A stretch of DNA of 64,000 bases, from contig CM057228.1 of NCBI GenBank assembly GCA_029891385.1, forward strand, positions 57,667,783 to 57,731,782, in the 5' to 3' direction. This stretch comes from Erythroxylum novogranatense (lineage: Eukaryota > Streptophyta > Magnoliopsida > Malpighiales > Erythroxylaceae). This document shows, piece by piece, positions 46,980 to 58,330 of this stretch. Under the pieces are notes generated by a model. It was given only the letters and a program-made list of their open reading frames with translations, was not told the origin of the DNA and ran no database searches. A program made the position numbers and the translations under genes. The stretch's first letter is position 1, and every line of letters starts with the position of its first letter.

Positions 46980-47617
46980 ACGAAGAACATTTGGACTCAA
47001 GTTATTAAAGATTCCAATACGTAGATAAAACCATCATATTATCCCCCTAATAACATTGACAACTCTTAAATTGTTACACTATATGTTATAGCATTGAAGG
47101 TAGAAGATGAGCTCTGGAATGCTACATTAAAAGGCTTCTTTTTGGATAAAAAAATGTCCTTCCCTGCCATGAAAGCCTAGGTATTAAAAAACTAGAAATC
47201 ATTAGTATTCAAAGATACACTTTTAAATGATCAAGATATTTACCTATTCAAGTTCCATAGCACAGCAAATTTTAGAGAAGTATTTGAATCTAGCCCTTGG
47301 CATGTGAATAACAAGCCACTGCTTTTACAAAATTAGAGGCCAAGTATAAAATTTGAGGAGATCAAACAAGCTAACATAGCTACATGAATGTGTGTTTATG
47401 GAATTCCTTTGGAGTATTGGACAACAACTACCTTAAGTTACCTAGAAAGTTTTGTAAATAAGTCTATCTACATAGATCAAGCCACAATAAAAAGTAGCAT
47501 AATAAACTATGCAAAAGTTTGTGTTGTACTTAATTCCATGAAATAATTACTAGAAGTAATCCTAATACTAAGGCTAAATGACAACATGGAGTTGATAGAA
47601 GATGTTGTTAAGGTATC
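46980..47617 (+). pseudogene. LINE D ORF1, DUF4283 region
   Basis: This is a gag-like RNA-binding protein of the LINE. Frames read VEDELWNATLKGFFLDKKMS, FKFHSTANFREVFESSPWHV with NNKPL, and VYGIPLEYW, then IDQATIKSSIINYAKVCV. Together these are the DUF4283 domain in order, with stops between blocks. The sequence is interrupted at 47617, right before the segment leading to the zinc knuckle, by solo LTR5. Confidence 0.8.
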
Positions 47618-47884
47618 TGATTGAGCCAAGTTTACATTATAAATTGGTTGCATTTTCATAGCTACTTATGCATTCGTTGACTCCTAATTGATGATTTTTG
47701 TGCTTAAATTGGTTCCTCATACCGATCTCTTTTAATTCACAATTTGTCAGTAAATTGCCATGATTTGATACTACTTTCTCTATAATTTTCATGAGGACAA
47801 TTGATACTGCAAATTGTTATTTTTATTGCAGGAGCAAAGGAATCAACACATCAGGAAGTCAACAATCATGAGGTCCTATCCGCA

Positions 47885-48019
47885 CGTCGCGACGAATATT
47901 AATCCGCACGTCGCAACGAGCAAATCACTTCCACACGTCGCGACGTATGATAATTCGCACGACGTGACGAGCAGGCAATTCTACACGTCGCGACGAATTT
48001 TTATTTACACGTCGCGACG
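47885..48019 (+). repeat. Six-unit CGTCGCGACG palindrome array in LTR5
   Basis: The 10-bp palindrome CGTCGCGACG, or a one- or two-base variant, starts at 47885, 47909, 47936, 47960, 47986 and 48010. The spacings are 24, 27, 24, 26 and 24 bp. Intervening DNA is unrelated and AT-rich. The array ends about 70 bp before the TATA box. Four of six copies are perfect. Confidence 0.92.
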
Positions 48020-48086
48020 TACGAGCGGATATCCGACCTTAAATGAAAAGTTTGTCTCACTGCTCTGACCCGACCCGCACCCACCA

Positions 48087-48095
48087 TATAAAAAC
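48087..48095 (+). promoter_or_regulatory. TATA box of LTR5
   Basis: TATAAAAAC in a CCACCATATAAAAAC context, 68 bp after the last palindrome and followed by CT- and GA-rich leader-like DNA. Confidence 0.7.
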
Positions 48096-49120
48096 TTTGC
48101 TATTTTTAGGTCAGAGGAGTTTCTCAGAGAGACTTGGACAGAGAGGGAGACTCTTTTGAGGCAGCAAAGACAACATTCTACTTTACCATCATTTCTAGTT
48201 TTCATCGTCGTCGACCATCACCACCATCATCGCCACCGTCAATATCTTCTGCCACCATGAGTATCACTCAATCTTCAGCAGTCGAGAGACAGACCGGAGG
48301 TATGCGTAGCTAAGTCACATTTCCTCTTGAAGATGTAGCAATGGCTTGAGTTCACAGGAAGCTTCAAAGGGGAGTAATCATATAGTGTCTGAAGTTTAGT
48401 TATATTTGTGTAAACTCTGAGTTAGAGATTGCATCTGTAAGGCTAGATTGGCATGGTTAACAGTTTAACCGTGTGTTGAACACTATGTTGCGATTTGGAC
48501 AAAGTGATTTGTAGAACTTTTGATGCTTAATATATGAAGTCTCATATATGTCATTCGGATATTACATTTACTCTCTTAATCTGCCTAGTTGTGTTTGGTT
48601 TAGATGGTTGTGTTTTTATCCGATTGACCGATTGCATTTACTTGTCCAATTTTCACACTAAGGTTTTCAACAAAGATTTAAATAATAGAGTTCATTAATT
48701 AAATCTTTGGACCTAAAGAGTCCTTTAGGGTTGATCTTTCGAAACTTAGTGGATTCTATCCCCGAAAACTCATTTTTGAACTGTGATAGCCTGCGCCCAT
48801 TTTCAAGAGAATTTATTATCATTTGCTCATTACCAAGAATTTCAAGTTCATTTATTTTATTAAAAATCCAAAAACATTCTTTTATACTTTTTCTCCAATT
48901 TTAATTACTGTCACTAGTTCTTTCAATGACCAAACCCCATTTTATCAACTTCTATTGCAAATTTTTGACATTTAGGCTAGATTAGATCTTTTTCTTTTGG
49001 TTCCAAATAAGTGAGACGACCTAAGGTTGCAACCTATATCGCAATCTTGGAAATTATTATTTTTGACCGGTTTCTGAGGGTCGATCGTAAGGTCGAATCG
49101 ACAGAGTCGCGATCAGTATC

Positions 49121-49499
49121 TTATGCATGGAAGCCTCCAACTACACCACCTAGGAAAACCTGGAAGGCCACAAGCAGTCTAATAAAGTCTAGATTTTCCC
49201 AAGACCTAGTAGATGTTGACAATATAAATAATTTGAATGAAGAATTAACAGCAGAAGTAATCAGCAATAAGGAGCATGCTCTATCAGTAGATCATCATGG
49301 AAAAATCAACACATATTTCAATGAAGGGCCACAAAATGAAAAAAACCCCTAAAAAGTAGCAACTGATAGTATCACCATATGCACTCTTACTAACGTAACT
49401 TCAAACACTAATATATGTAATAATGAGGAAACAAGTTCTATACCTACTAGTAGAAGAAGATCTAAGAGGAGGAAAAGCTCCCCACCTAAGGACCAAGAC
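49121..49499 (+). pseudogene. LINE D ORF1 end and linker
   Basis: Resuming after LTR5, the frame reads YAWKPPTTPP, where plant LINE ORF1 has a 'Y.WKPP.C..C..FGH' zinc-knuckle lead-in. The cysteines are lost. The frame continues open to a stop at 49350 with an acidic tail (NINNLNEELTAEV). A basic segment RRSKRRKS near 49450-49475 precedes the point where LTR3 is inserted. Confidence 0.65.
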
Positions 49500-50149
49500 T
49501 GTAGCGCCCCCTCACCGTAGGGTATACACCGGGACGTCTGTAGGTCGTACCGATGCATAACCTACGACGAGAGTGCACTACGATTCGATCAATTCTATAT
49601 ACTTCATGGCATCAATATAATAAAGCATTAATATAACATTCACTAAATTTTAAAACCAAATAGTACTTCTCATTTCATTTCATAAAACCATTAGTACATC
49701 ATCAGTCATATATATATACACCTGTACAAGCCCAAAAGAACTAGTACTACTCCTAGATAAGTCATCCACAAAATACCCAAAAGATCCCCAGCTGATAGAC
49801 CTGTGGGCCATGCTCCTCTCGCCGGCACTCACAGCAGGAAAAGTCTCACTGATCGAGTTAGAAGTCAAACTATCATCGTCTCCGAAAAATAGATGCAATG
49901 TTGGGTGAGTTTGCGAACTCAATGAGAAACCATCATCGATGGTCCACCCAACTCATGCATAGCCAAACAATCATACAATATCATATATATATATAATAAA
50001 CAAGAAATCATATGCAATCAATTTCACATTCACAAGGCAATAAGCCTTTCACACAATTCACATGTAAACATTCATATATGCAGAGTGCATGTGACTCTTT
50101 CATTTTTCTTTCGTTATTGTGACCATGCACCTGAGCTCATATACGTTAA

Positions 50150-50275
50150 GCCATTGACTCTGAAAACATTGGGCTCAAAAGCCCTAATACATTGAGCATA
50201 AGCTCTGAAAATCGTTGGGCACGAAGCCCTGTACGTTGAGCTTAAAGCTTTGAATACGATGGCTACACCGGTCCC
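50150..50275 (-). repeat. Mini-hairpin ladder in LTR3
   Basis: Successive short inverted repeats GGGCTCAAAAGCCC, GAGCATAAGCTC, GGGCACGAAGCCC and GAGCTTAAAGCTT follow one another about every 27 bp. Each can form a 4-6-bp stem with a small loop. Confidence 0.75.
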
Positions 50276-50877
50276 AACTGCCTTTATCTGATCATACTTA
50301 TATGCATGTATGCACATGTCCAATTACCATACATGCATCACACTAAATCTGTTTATGCCTAATTCTCACCAATTGAAACCAATTGTAGCAATTTATACAC
50401 AATTAACACTTCTATAGCACAGTCCAATTATTTCGAACACCTGTGGTCCGAAATCAATCAAATCAAACACATAGAATCCATCCTTAACTCCACATGGCAT
50501 CGGTGCATAAAATAAACACATAAAGGTTGAGAAACCAACTAGGTTACTCACATCAGAACTTCCGAGCTACTGCCGGGAAGTCTCGCCTACGTCGGACGAT
50601 CGGCGATCCACTGGAGCCGCTATAACAATCAAAATATAATTAACATTACTAATTGTATCAATTTCAGTGTTCAATGATGCATACGAATCAAATAATGTAC
50701 GTACTATATATGTTATGGCATTTCCGACACAAATCCGAATTTCCCCAATCTCAAATCCTAATTCCTGAATTCAAAATCTCCAAATTGAATTTAATCCATA
50801 ACTAATTGAATCATCAATTGCCTAAATCCCAAATGTTTAAAACCTCAAACTTCAATTTCGGAATTCAGCATTCCGCA

Positions 50878-51065
50878 ATGACGTCGCTCCCTCGCCATGC
50901 ATGAGCTCCCTTCCCTACGCCACGCCATGCAAGATATACACGCCTCATTGCGGTGAATCACGCGCTTCTTCGTCATGGCGACGTCATGTAATCGCCTCTC
51001 CTCCTCGCCGCGGTGTGCCTTCTCAAGACGTCGCGGCGTATGGAGTAATACTTTCACGCGCATGG
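50878..51065 (-). repeat. GC-rich block in LTR3
   Basis: A CpG-rich stretch with GACGTCGC, GCCATGC and CGTCGCGGCG words in AT-rich surroundings. It is less regular than the arrays of LTR1, LTR2 and LTR5. Frames in it are spurious. Confidence 0.7.
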
Positions 51066-52176
51066 CATCAATCGCAAACACGCCTGAAAATCCAGAAATT
51101 TCAGTTTTGATCGATAACACTCCAAATCCAGATTTTCTCCTTACAAACTACTCCTAAATAATTCTATACACATCATACAACTAATCTTTAGCTTCTATTT
51201 CATTAAACAACCATTATTCCCAAATTCAACCTTAAAACTAACGAAAATACCCAATCGGAAACCCTACATACCAAATCCTCAAATATACAAATTAAATCAT
51301 CCAAATAACTCTATAAACCAACCAATCAAACTATATAAAGTGAGAAAGAAGTGACTTACTTGATTTATAACCTCAAATCTTCAAGGATCACACCAAACTC
51401 CAACTCACACACCCACGGCAATCACCCAAATAAAACCCATTTTCAATTCTTCTTTACCCACTCCAAAGCAACAAATCAATTCAATGCAAAGGAAGGGACA
51501 AATGACAAGAAGGAATCAAGAAGCAAATCAAAAAAGAAATCACGATGGAGGAAGGAAGAAACTTCAAATTTTTCTTTCTCAGAAAGCAAGTATCATGGAA
51601 ACAAGTTTTCAAAAGAGAGGTTTTATATATTAAGAAAGCAAAGGCTTGTTTGGCAAATCTAATTGCCACAAGTTTGAATCCGAACAACCTCAAACCAATT
51701 TCAAATTCCAATTTCTCCCGAATTCCAATGGCTAAACCCTAATTCCTCAATTCAAATTTCTAACCTGACCGTACCATTGGATAATCAATTTCAGAACCGA
51801 AAATCCAATTAACCAGTCATTGATCAATTTTTTCGGTCCAGGCCTATTTCTCCGAAAATTCCTGAAAAATTCCTATAAATTCTCAAAAATAGAAAACTCA
51901 TTATCATATACTCCAATTTCATAATTCAACTTCCTAACTTTCATTTCTAACTCAAATTCAATCCTCGAGGCAATTTTGACGAAATTATCACACATGTCCT
52001 AATCATCTCCAAATTCAAGTTATCCAAATCAGATCGAAAATATGTCATACATGTATGTACGTACGAATGCCAATATAATCATTTCCAATTATACATAAAT
52101 AAATCATGCATGAGCATGTCAAATACGAATGCAATGAACTGTATCCATCCCATCGGTGACGGGATGTTACAAAGAC

Positions 52177-52870
52177 TCAAGATTATCTCAACATAGAATG
52201 TTAGGGGTTTAAATTCCCTTAAGAAAAAAAATTGTTAAAGGACTTCATTTGGGAGAGTAAGCCCATTCTACTAGGAATTTTGGAAACTCGAATGAAGCAT
52301 TACAACTACAATGTTCTGAATTTTTTGCTAAGTAAGTGGAAGTTAATACACATTATGATACACATCTTAATGCAAGAATATTGGTGGTTTATAATGAAGC
52401 AAAAATGTCAATACTCAGCTCTATAATTTAGGATCAACTAATACTCCTAAAGGTTCATCTACTAGAGATCAAGGTCAACATTCACATTCCCCCGATTTAT
52501 GTTTTCAACTATTCTTTTCAAAGGATTGCTCTATGGTCTACACTTACAAGCATTTCTTCCTTCATGAAGAACCCCAGGTTACTATCAGGTGACTTCAAAG
52601 CCATAACTTATGTTGAGGAAGCAGAGGGTAAGACTGCCCATAAAACCTTCTATGAAGACCTTAAAAATTTCCTTGATGATATAAAATTCACTAACCTCCC
52701 TTGTAGAGGGAAATTTTTCACTAGGATTAATAAACAAAAGGAGAGTAGTTTTATTAAAAGGAAGTTGGACAAGAGTCTGAACAACATAGAGTGGATGTAG
52801 GAATTCCCTCACACTCAACCTTATTTCCTCAACATAAAGCTTTCTCACCATATCCTCATTTTTGTTTCCC
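52177..52870 (+). pseudogene. LINE D endonuclease
   Basis: Right after the LTR3 duplication the frames read RMLGV-type and SLKKKIV text, then WESKPILLGILETRMKHY (catalytic E of ETR), LLSGDFKAITYVEEAEGK (the GDFN motif with N changed to K), LPCRGKFFTRINKQ and FIKRKLDKSLNN. This is an APE-type endonuclease in correct order with internal stops. The loss of the GDFN asparagine alone would inactivate it. Confidence 0.78.
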
Positions 52871-53389
52871 TAAACAATTCCAAAAAATTCATCAATACCC
52901 TTTCAAATTTAACGATTTCCTTGCTAATCTTGCAGGTTTTTAGGATACGATTGAGAAAGGGTTCAATTACCATGTTGAGGGTGCTAAGTAGTTCACTCTC
53001 ATGAGAAAGTTTCAAATAACCAAGGAGGAATTTAAAATATTTCACAAGCAAAACATAGGTAATATTCACCACCTTATAAACACAGCAAAAGAGCATTGAC
53101 TCAAGCTTTGACTTTTAACCACTTCTTGTTGAAACAAAGATCAAGGGTGACCTATTTATATCATAGAGACAAGAATTTAACATTCTCCCAAAAAGCAATC
53201 ATTTTTAAGCAAGTCACCAATAGAATAGTATCCATATGCCATTTAGTTACAATCTAACATCACAAACTAATATGCCCAAAGATGCAGAGGTGCACTTTTC
53301 CAATCGCCTACACTTTACTTCTAACTCTCACTTTTCACCAAGATCGCAGCAGGAAATCGTACAAGGTGAATTATCATCTTAGGGTGTCA

Positions 53390-54340
53390 AGTTCTTATGT
53401 GAACCTAAAACTGTTCAAAAGATAAACAAAGCTCTTAAATCCCTTCATCCAAAGAAGGATTCTAGTCTAGATAGGTACTATGCCAATTTCTTCTTCAAAC
53501 AAGGCAAATCACCAATGAACTGATAGTGGAGGTAGCCTTGGAATTTTTTAATATAGGTAAGCTACTAAAAGAAATAAACAAGACCTACATCATCTTAGTT
53601 CCTAAAGAAAAAATCAAACAAACTTTGGAGACTTTTAACCTATAATCTACTGCAACACATTCAATAAAGTCATCTCCAAAGTACTCTAAAAAATATTGAA
53701 GACCATACTATTAAGTCGTATTGATCATGCTCAAAGATCCTACATTATTGAAAGATACATAAGTGACAGTATATCCATTGTGCAGGAGCTTCTTAAACAC
53801 TACACAAGAAAGGTAGGTCACAAAAATTGTTCGATAAAAGTTGATTTCCAAAGAGCTTATGATATGGTGGAATAATCCTTTTTATTTAACATTTTGCATG
53901 CTTATGGATTTCCAACTCTATTATTTACATGGATACAACAATGTGTGAGCATTGTAACCTAAAATATCTTAGTTAATGGTGAGCCATCAAAATCAATTGA
54001 AGGTGCAAGAGGAATCAGCCAAAAGGGTTCCTCTCCCCCCCCCCCCCCAATTTATTTTCATTATTAATGGAGGTTCTTAACAAACTACTAGTAAGGGTAG
54101 TTGAAAGAAAACTAAACTTCAAATTCCATGGGAAATGTAAGAAATTAAAAATCATAAGCCTAAACTTTGTTGATGATTTATCCTTTTCTCCAAAGAAAAT
54201 AACAATTTTATCTCATCTCCCAACATAGTCTTAGAAATGTTTAACAGAACATTGGTTTTATCAATTAACAATGATAAGAGTGCCCTATTTGTATCTAGAA
54301 GCGCAAACAATATGAAACCATTATTAGCCTTCATTATGAG
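53390..54340 (+). pseudogene. LINE D reverse transcriptase
   Basis: Frames read NKVISKVL, RIDHAQRSYIIERYISDSI, NCSIKVDFQRAYDMVE (first catalytic D) and ILVNGEPSKSIEGARGISQ. A C14 homopolymer at 54035-54048 follows, where the family has a QGDPLSP block. The second catalytic site FVDDLSF lies near 54165-54185, with RTLVLSINNDKSALFVSRSA after it. Multiple frames and stops make it inactive. Confidence 0.8.
54035..54048. repeat. Poly-C tract (C14)
   Basis: Fourteen consecutive C residues inside the LINE D RT, replacing codons of the conserved DPLSP block. Confidence 0.95.
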
Positions 54341-54995
54341 CTTCAGAGTACAACAATTGCCTATTCAGTATCCAGGAAGCCCCATCTCCTCAGCTAATCT
54401 TACCTAAGGAGACTACAAACCCTTGATAAATAAAATCCTCAGCAAAATCAACAACTGGAGTCATAGACAACTATCCATTACATGCAGAACTTAGTTAATT
54501 AAATCATCATCCATTGTTGTTCACTGGGGATCCCACCTGGTTTTTCCTAAAAGCATTTCTAAGATGATAGACTCAAAAACTTCCTGTGGATTGGTCACAA
54601 ATTGGAATCTAAGGGGAATAGAGTGAAATGATCTAAAATTTGCCACCCTTAAAAGAAAGGAGAATGAACCAATCCCTACTCACTAAACAAGCTTGGAGGT
54701 TGATTCAAGACAAACAATCCCTATAAGTTAGGTGGGTCAATGCTTATTACATCAAAGGAATATCCCTGTGGAATTTCAAAGTTCCTAGAAATATCTCAGC
54801 ACTGAATAAACCAAAATTAAGGACCTTTTAAAAGTGCAATGTGAACATCAAGTTGATAATAGGAGTTCCTTCAACTTTTGGTTTGATCCTAGGTCCCTAT
54901 TTGGCACTCTCTATCACATTCCTAAACTAAAGCCCTTCAAAAGCAGTATAAAATATGATGTCAAAGTAGACTATAGCCTAACACAATGCTCAAAT
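54341..54995 (+). pseudogene. LINE D zf-RVT region, first part
   Basis: Frames read INKILSKINNWSHRQLSI, the usual 'I.KI...I..W..R.LS..GR..LI' block after the RT, then LLTKQAWRLIQDKQS and VRWVNAYYIKGISLWNFK. NFWFDPRSLFGTLYHIPKLK precedes the insertion of LTR4. The reading is broken by stops and shifts. Confidence 0.75.
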
Positions 54996-55764
54996 TGTAA
55001 CATCCCATCACCGACGGGGAGGTTAGAATAGAAATTCGGAGCGGTTAATGAGCGTTTAGAAATTGCCTTTATATGTTCATGCATAAGCTCACATCCGCAT
55101 ACATGTGAATAGTACATTTTTGCACATGAAAATGATTATACATGTTTTCATGACATTTCCTAGTATAAGTGTTAATAAATGTGATTGTTACTAAAAATGT
55201 GATTTGTGTGTATGAAAAATTGAGTTGGAGAGGGTCAATGTGGTTTTCAAATTTTTGGAGAATTTTAGCCATTTTTTTCTGAAATTTCGGGGTACTTTCT
55301 GGACTAGGAAAAATGCCAAGGGGCAGAAAAATTGTTTACCGATAGTAGAAATTACTGTCCAATGGCACTGAAAATTTAGATAAATGATTTTCGAATTTAT
55401 TAATTTGAGCCATTGGAATTTTGGGGACAAATTGGAGTAGAAATTGAAATTTAATTGGAAAGAAACCAAGTGAGGGCTTAAAAATGAGACATGTGGCAAG
55501 TGACAAGTGTCACTTGCCTAACCATGCCAACATGTGTTCTTTTGTTAAAACCCACACCCTCTCTTTGAGTCTTTCTCGATGCTTCTCCTTTTATAAAGAT
55601 CATTGGTGAGTTATGTTAGGTTGCTCCGTCATTTTCGTAGCTTCTCATCTTCCTTGCTTCTTTTGATTTTTTGACCATCTTTTATACTCTCTTTCACCTT
55701 GCTTTCTCTTCTTTTGTTCACAAAAAAAGGAAAAAATGAAATGAGAAAATTGGAAAATCACAGC

Positions 55765-55880
55765 CTCGCGGCCACAATGTCGTCGCATCGCAAGCCGTCG
55801 CGATCGCGAGCCGACCCTTTTGAGCGAGCTGACTCGCGAGCCGGCCAGCGAGCCTTCGCGCATATGGCGTGGCTCGCCGG
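55765..55880 (+). repeat. GC-rich TCGCGA block in LTR4
   Basis: A CpG-dense segment with CGTCGCGATCGCGAGCC, ACTCGCGAGCCGG and GCCTCGCGGCC words. The frames that cross it are spurious. Confidence 0.8.
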
Positions 55881-56774
55881 CTCACCTGACCTCCTTCCAC
55901 TCTTTTGCTTATAACTTGTTCATCCGACCTCCGATTGACCTTATTTTTGAAGCATCGGATTCATAAGACATTTAGTTAAAGAGAAGTTTTGAATTTTTAG
56001 ATTAAATTAAAAATGATGGATTGAATCAAAGTGAGAGGATCGATTATAAGAATATGAATTGGTTATTTTTCTGGACATACTTCAGTGTTTTGGCAATATC
56101 TGGACTTATAGAAATCCAAATTGAGTAATTTTAGTGTCTATGGATTCCTAAAACATAGGGGAACACTTTTATTGAAGAGAGGTTGACTCGTTTACCTCAT
56201 TTTCACTTTCTCATTGATCGCGAGCAGTAGAAATAAGTCTATGAGAAATAAATTGTGAGTTTAATGGTTTTGTGAAGAAATTTATTGAATGATACCCGGG
56301 ATTGTCAGGAACATGCATTATACACATTTCAATTCCTGCATGTGCATTATTATACACTTCTGATTGTACAACTTATGATATATGTGTATCTTAATTTTTT
56401 TAGAGGTGCAACTAGGACGTCAACCCACAGACGTTGCCGAGACTTCCAGGCACTAGCTTCGGAAGCAGTTGGTGAGTAACCTAGACAGTTTCTCTCAATT
56501 ATTGTTTGCTTATGCTTATGAGTATATATTGAATAATGATTGATTGTGATTGGATTATGGATTCCGGACAGAAGGTCCGATGATTGTGTACTGGGGTTTG
56601 CGTTCTTGAAGTGCTACTTGTATGTGAATATGAGACCTACGTGCTTATAATGTGATTAATTGTGACATATGCATTTCATTCATGAATGCATAATAATGTG
56701 ATTGATTGTGGCATATGCATTTCATTCCCGAATGTATAATCAGATAATGGCATTTGTGACCAGAGTAGCCACCG

Positions 56775-56880
56775 ATTAGAGCTGAAAGCTCAACGAGTGA
56801 ATCTGAGCCTCGAGCTCAACAGTGATTTAGAGCCTAAGGCTCAATATTTAATGAGCCCTATATGGGATAGTTCAGGCACT
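56775..56880 (+). repeat. Mini-hairpin ladder in LTR4
   Basis: AGAGCTGAAAGCTC, GAGCCTCGAGCTC and GAGCCTAAGGCTC follow each other at about 27-bp spacing, then GAGCCCTATATGGG. This is the same arrangement as in LTR3, with different base pairs in the stems. Confidence 0.75.
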
Positions 56881-57538
56881 CGGTCACAACACCGTAACAA
56901 TTGAAAACGTGTCTCATAAGCATTTCATATGCATCTTGTTAAATGTGTTTGATTGAGTGAAAAGCATAATTTCTTATGCTTAAGTGAAAGTGTATTACTT
57001 ATGCTAAATGTGAAATTGTGATATAATTTGTGATATGAATTGAAGTGTTGCATGAATTGAGTGAACCATTAATGATGGTTACCTCATTGAGTTCGCAGAA
57101 CTCACCAAAATTGCAATGTTATTTTTTAAGACCGAGAGTAGACTCCTAGCCACAGAGAGACTTTTCCAGTCGTGTAGATTGTGTCTGGCAAGAGAAGTCA
57201 TGACTCAAAGGTCGGTCAACTGGGACTTTGGATGACCTAGATAGATTTGCTACTTTTTCCTCTTTCATGTAGTAACTTTGTACTAGGTTTATGCTTGATG
57301 TACAGATAGTAAAAGATGAAAGACGTGTAAACTTTTGATTTTGATGGAATGAAATAAGGGAAAAGTTAATTTCAAAAATATTGTGATTTTCTATTGATGC
57401 TTTCTAAATGAAAAATGATATGATGCCATGTGAAGTGAAGTAGTGATCGATCGTAGCTCAACTTTATCGTAGGATATATACCGGAATGACCTGCAGGCGT
57501 CCGGTGTGTACCTTGCGGTAAGGGGGCGCTACACAAAT

Positions 57539-58330
57539 TGTAATTCATCTTCAAATGTAGTTCAGTTCGTATCTAATCCCAATTTTGGAAAGATAAGAAG
57601 ATAAAATCAAATGGAAGTTGGAAGTCTCAGGTTGTTTCTTAAATCGTTTAGTTAAGTTAATATACTGCCAAGAGCAACCTCAAGTTGAATGGCATCAGGT
57701 GGTTTGGTGCAAGAACCATAGTCATAAACATTTGCATACACTATGGAAAGTTTTCAAACTAAAGCTATCCACCTTAGAAAGGATAGGCAAATTTCTCCAT
57801 ATCCCCTATTGATCTACACTATGTAAGAAGCAAGGTGAATCTCATGACCACCTCTTTTTCCTATGTCTTACTTATAATAATATTTGGAGATTTATAATGA
57901 CAAAGTATAGTATACAAAATCTGCCTTCATCTCGATCAAATATAACAGAGTGGAGCAAACTAACCCATATACAGGAAGGAGATAAATGGATAATACACAT
58001 AGCATTAGCTTACCTTATCGATAGTATCAAGGGTGAGAGAAATAACAAGGTCTTTAAATCCCTTATGTGATCTATTCAGGAGACTACATGAAGCATTCTA
58101 AACCAAACCAGACTTTACATCAATTTCTACAAAGAGAATCATAAGATTGGCAATGAAGCATTACACAATTGGAATATAAACCAATGATTTCATTTGACTT
58201 ACTACATAATTAGATTACTCTTCTCTGAACATCTAAGATAACTTTTGGTTTCAAAAGGAAGATCACTCGAAGCTCAAGAAGAGACTTAAAGGAATCCAAA
58301 AATTAAAACAACATAAAACAAAAGAATGGA
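57539..58330 (+). pseudogene. LINE D zf-RVT region, second part
   Basis: Resuming after LTR4, the frames read VEWHQVVWCKNHSHKH, ERIGKF, HDHLFFLCLTYNNIW and HIALAYLID with SIKGERNNKVF. This is the classical zf-RVT pattern (VW......PK......W....R..T......C..C....E...HLFF.C.......W) ending with an RN..F motif. It is the end of ORF2, and no poly(A) tail is visible after it. Confidence 0.78.

Larger units (their letters stand above)
47618..49115 (+). repeat. Solo LTR5 (family Z), TSD GTATC
   Basis: It begins TGATTGAGCC and ends GTCGCGATCA, with perfect GTATC copies at 47613-47617 and 49116-49120. The 1498-bp element has no internal region and is a solo LTR. It carries a six-unit palindrome array (47885-48019) and a TATA box (48087) in the plus orientation. 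The element family is not recognised; the opening text (TTTTTGTGCTTAAATTGG) is gypsy-like. Confidence 0.88.
49500..52171 (-). repeat. Solo LTR3 (family X), TSD AAGAC
   Basis: The plus strand begins TGTAGCGCCCCCTCACCG and ends GACGGGATGTTACA, with perfect AAGAC copies at 49495-49499 and 52172-52176. The solo LTR is 2672 bp. It shares both ends with LTR4 (opposite orientation) and so forms a subfamily distinct from LTR1 and LTR2. It carries a mini-hairpin ladder (50150-50270) and a GC-rich block (50880-51065). Confidence 0.9.
54996..57533 (+). repeat. Solo LTR4 (family X), TSD CAAAT
   Basis: It begins TGTAACATCCCATCACCGAC and ends AAGGGGGCGCTACA, with perfect CAAAT copies at 54991-54995 and 57534-57538. 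It is 2538 bp, the same subfamily as LTR3 and in the opposite orientation. It contains a TATA-like TTTATAAAG near 55591, a GC-rich TCGCGA block (55765-55880), a CCGATTGACC segment right after that block (also found in LTR1 and LTR6), and a mini-hairpin ladder (56775-56880). Confidence 0.9.
46870..58330 (+). mobile_element. LINE D, degenerate, cut by three solo LTRs
   Basis: A plant LINE on the plus strand, in order: ORF1 DUF4283 region (46980-47617), [LTR5], end of ORF1 (49121-49499), [LTR3], endonuclease (52177-52870), RT (53390-54340), zf-RVT (54400-54990), [LTR4], zf-RVT continued (57539-58330). At each solo LTR the LINE text resumes immediately after the 5-bp duplication. No poly(A) tail is obvious at the right end. 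Confidence 0.82.

Noticed and set aside
47885..48019. CRISPR-like array (short repeats with unique spacers of similar size)
   Set aside because: The repeat is a 10-bp palindrome with ~15-bp spacers, far below CRISPR size. The context is a plant LTR and there are no cas genes.
51351..51742. Frames of 103 and 76 codons near 51351-51742
   Set aside because: They fall inside solo LTR3 on both strands with low-complexity K/S/N composition. There is no counterpart in LTR4.
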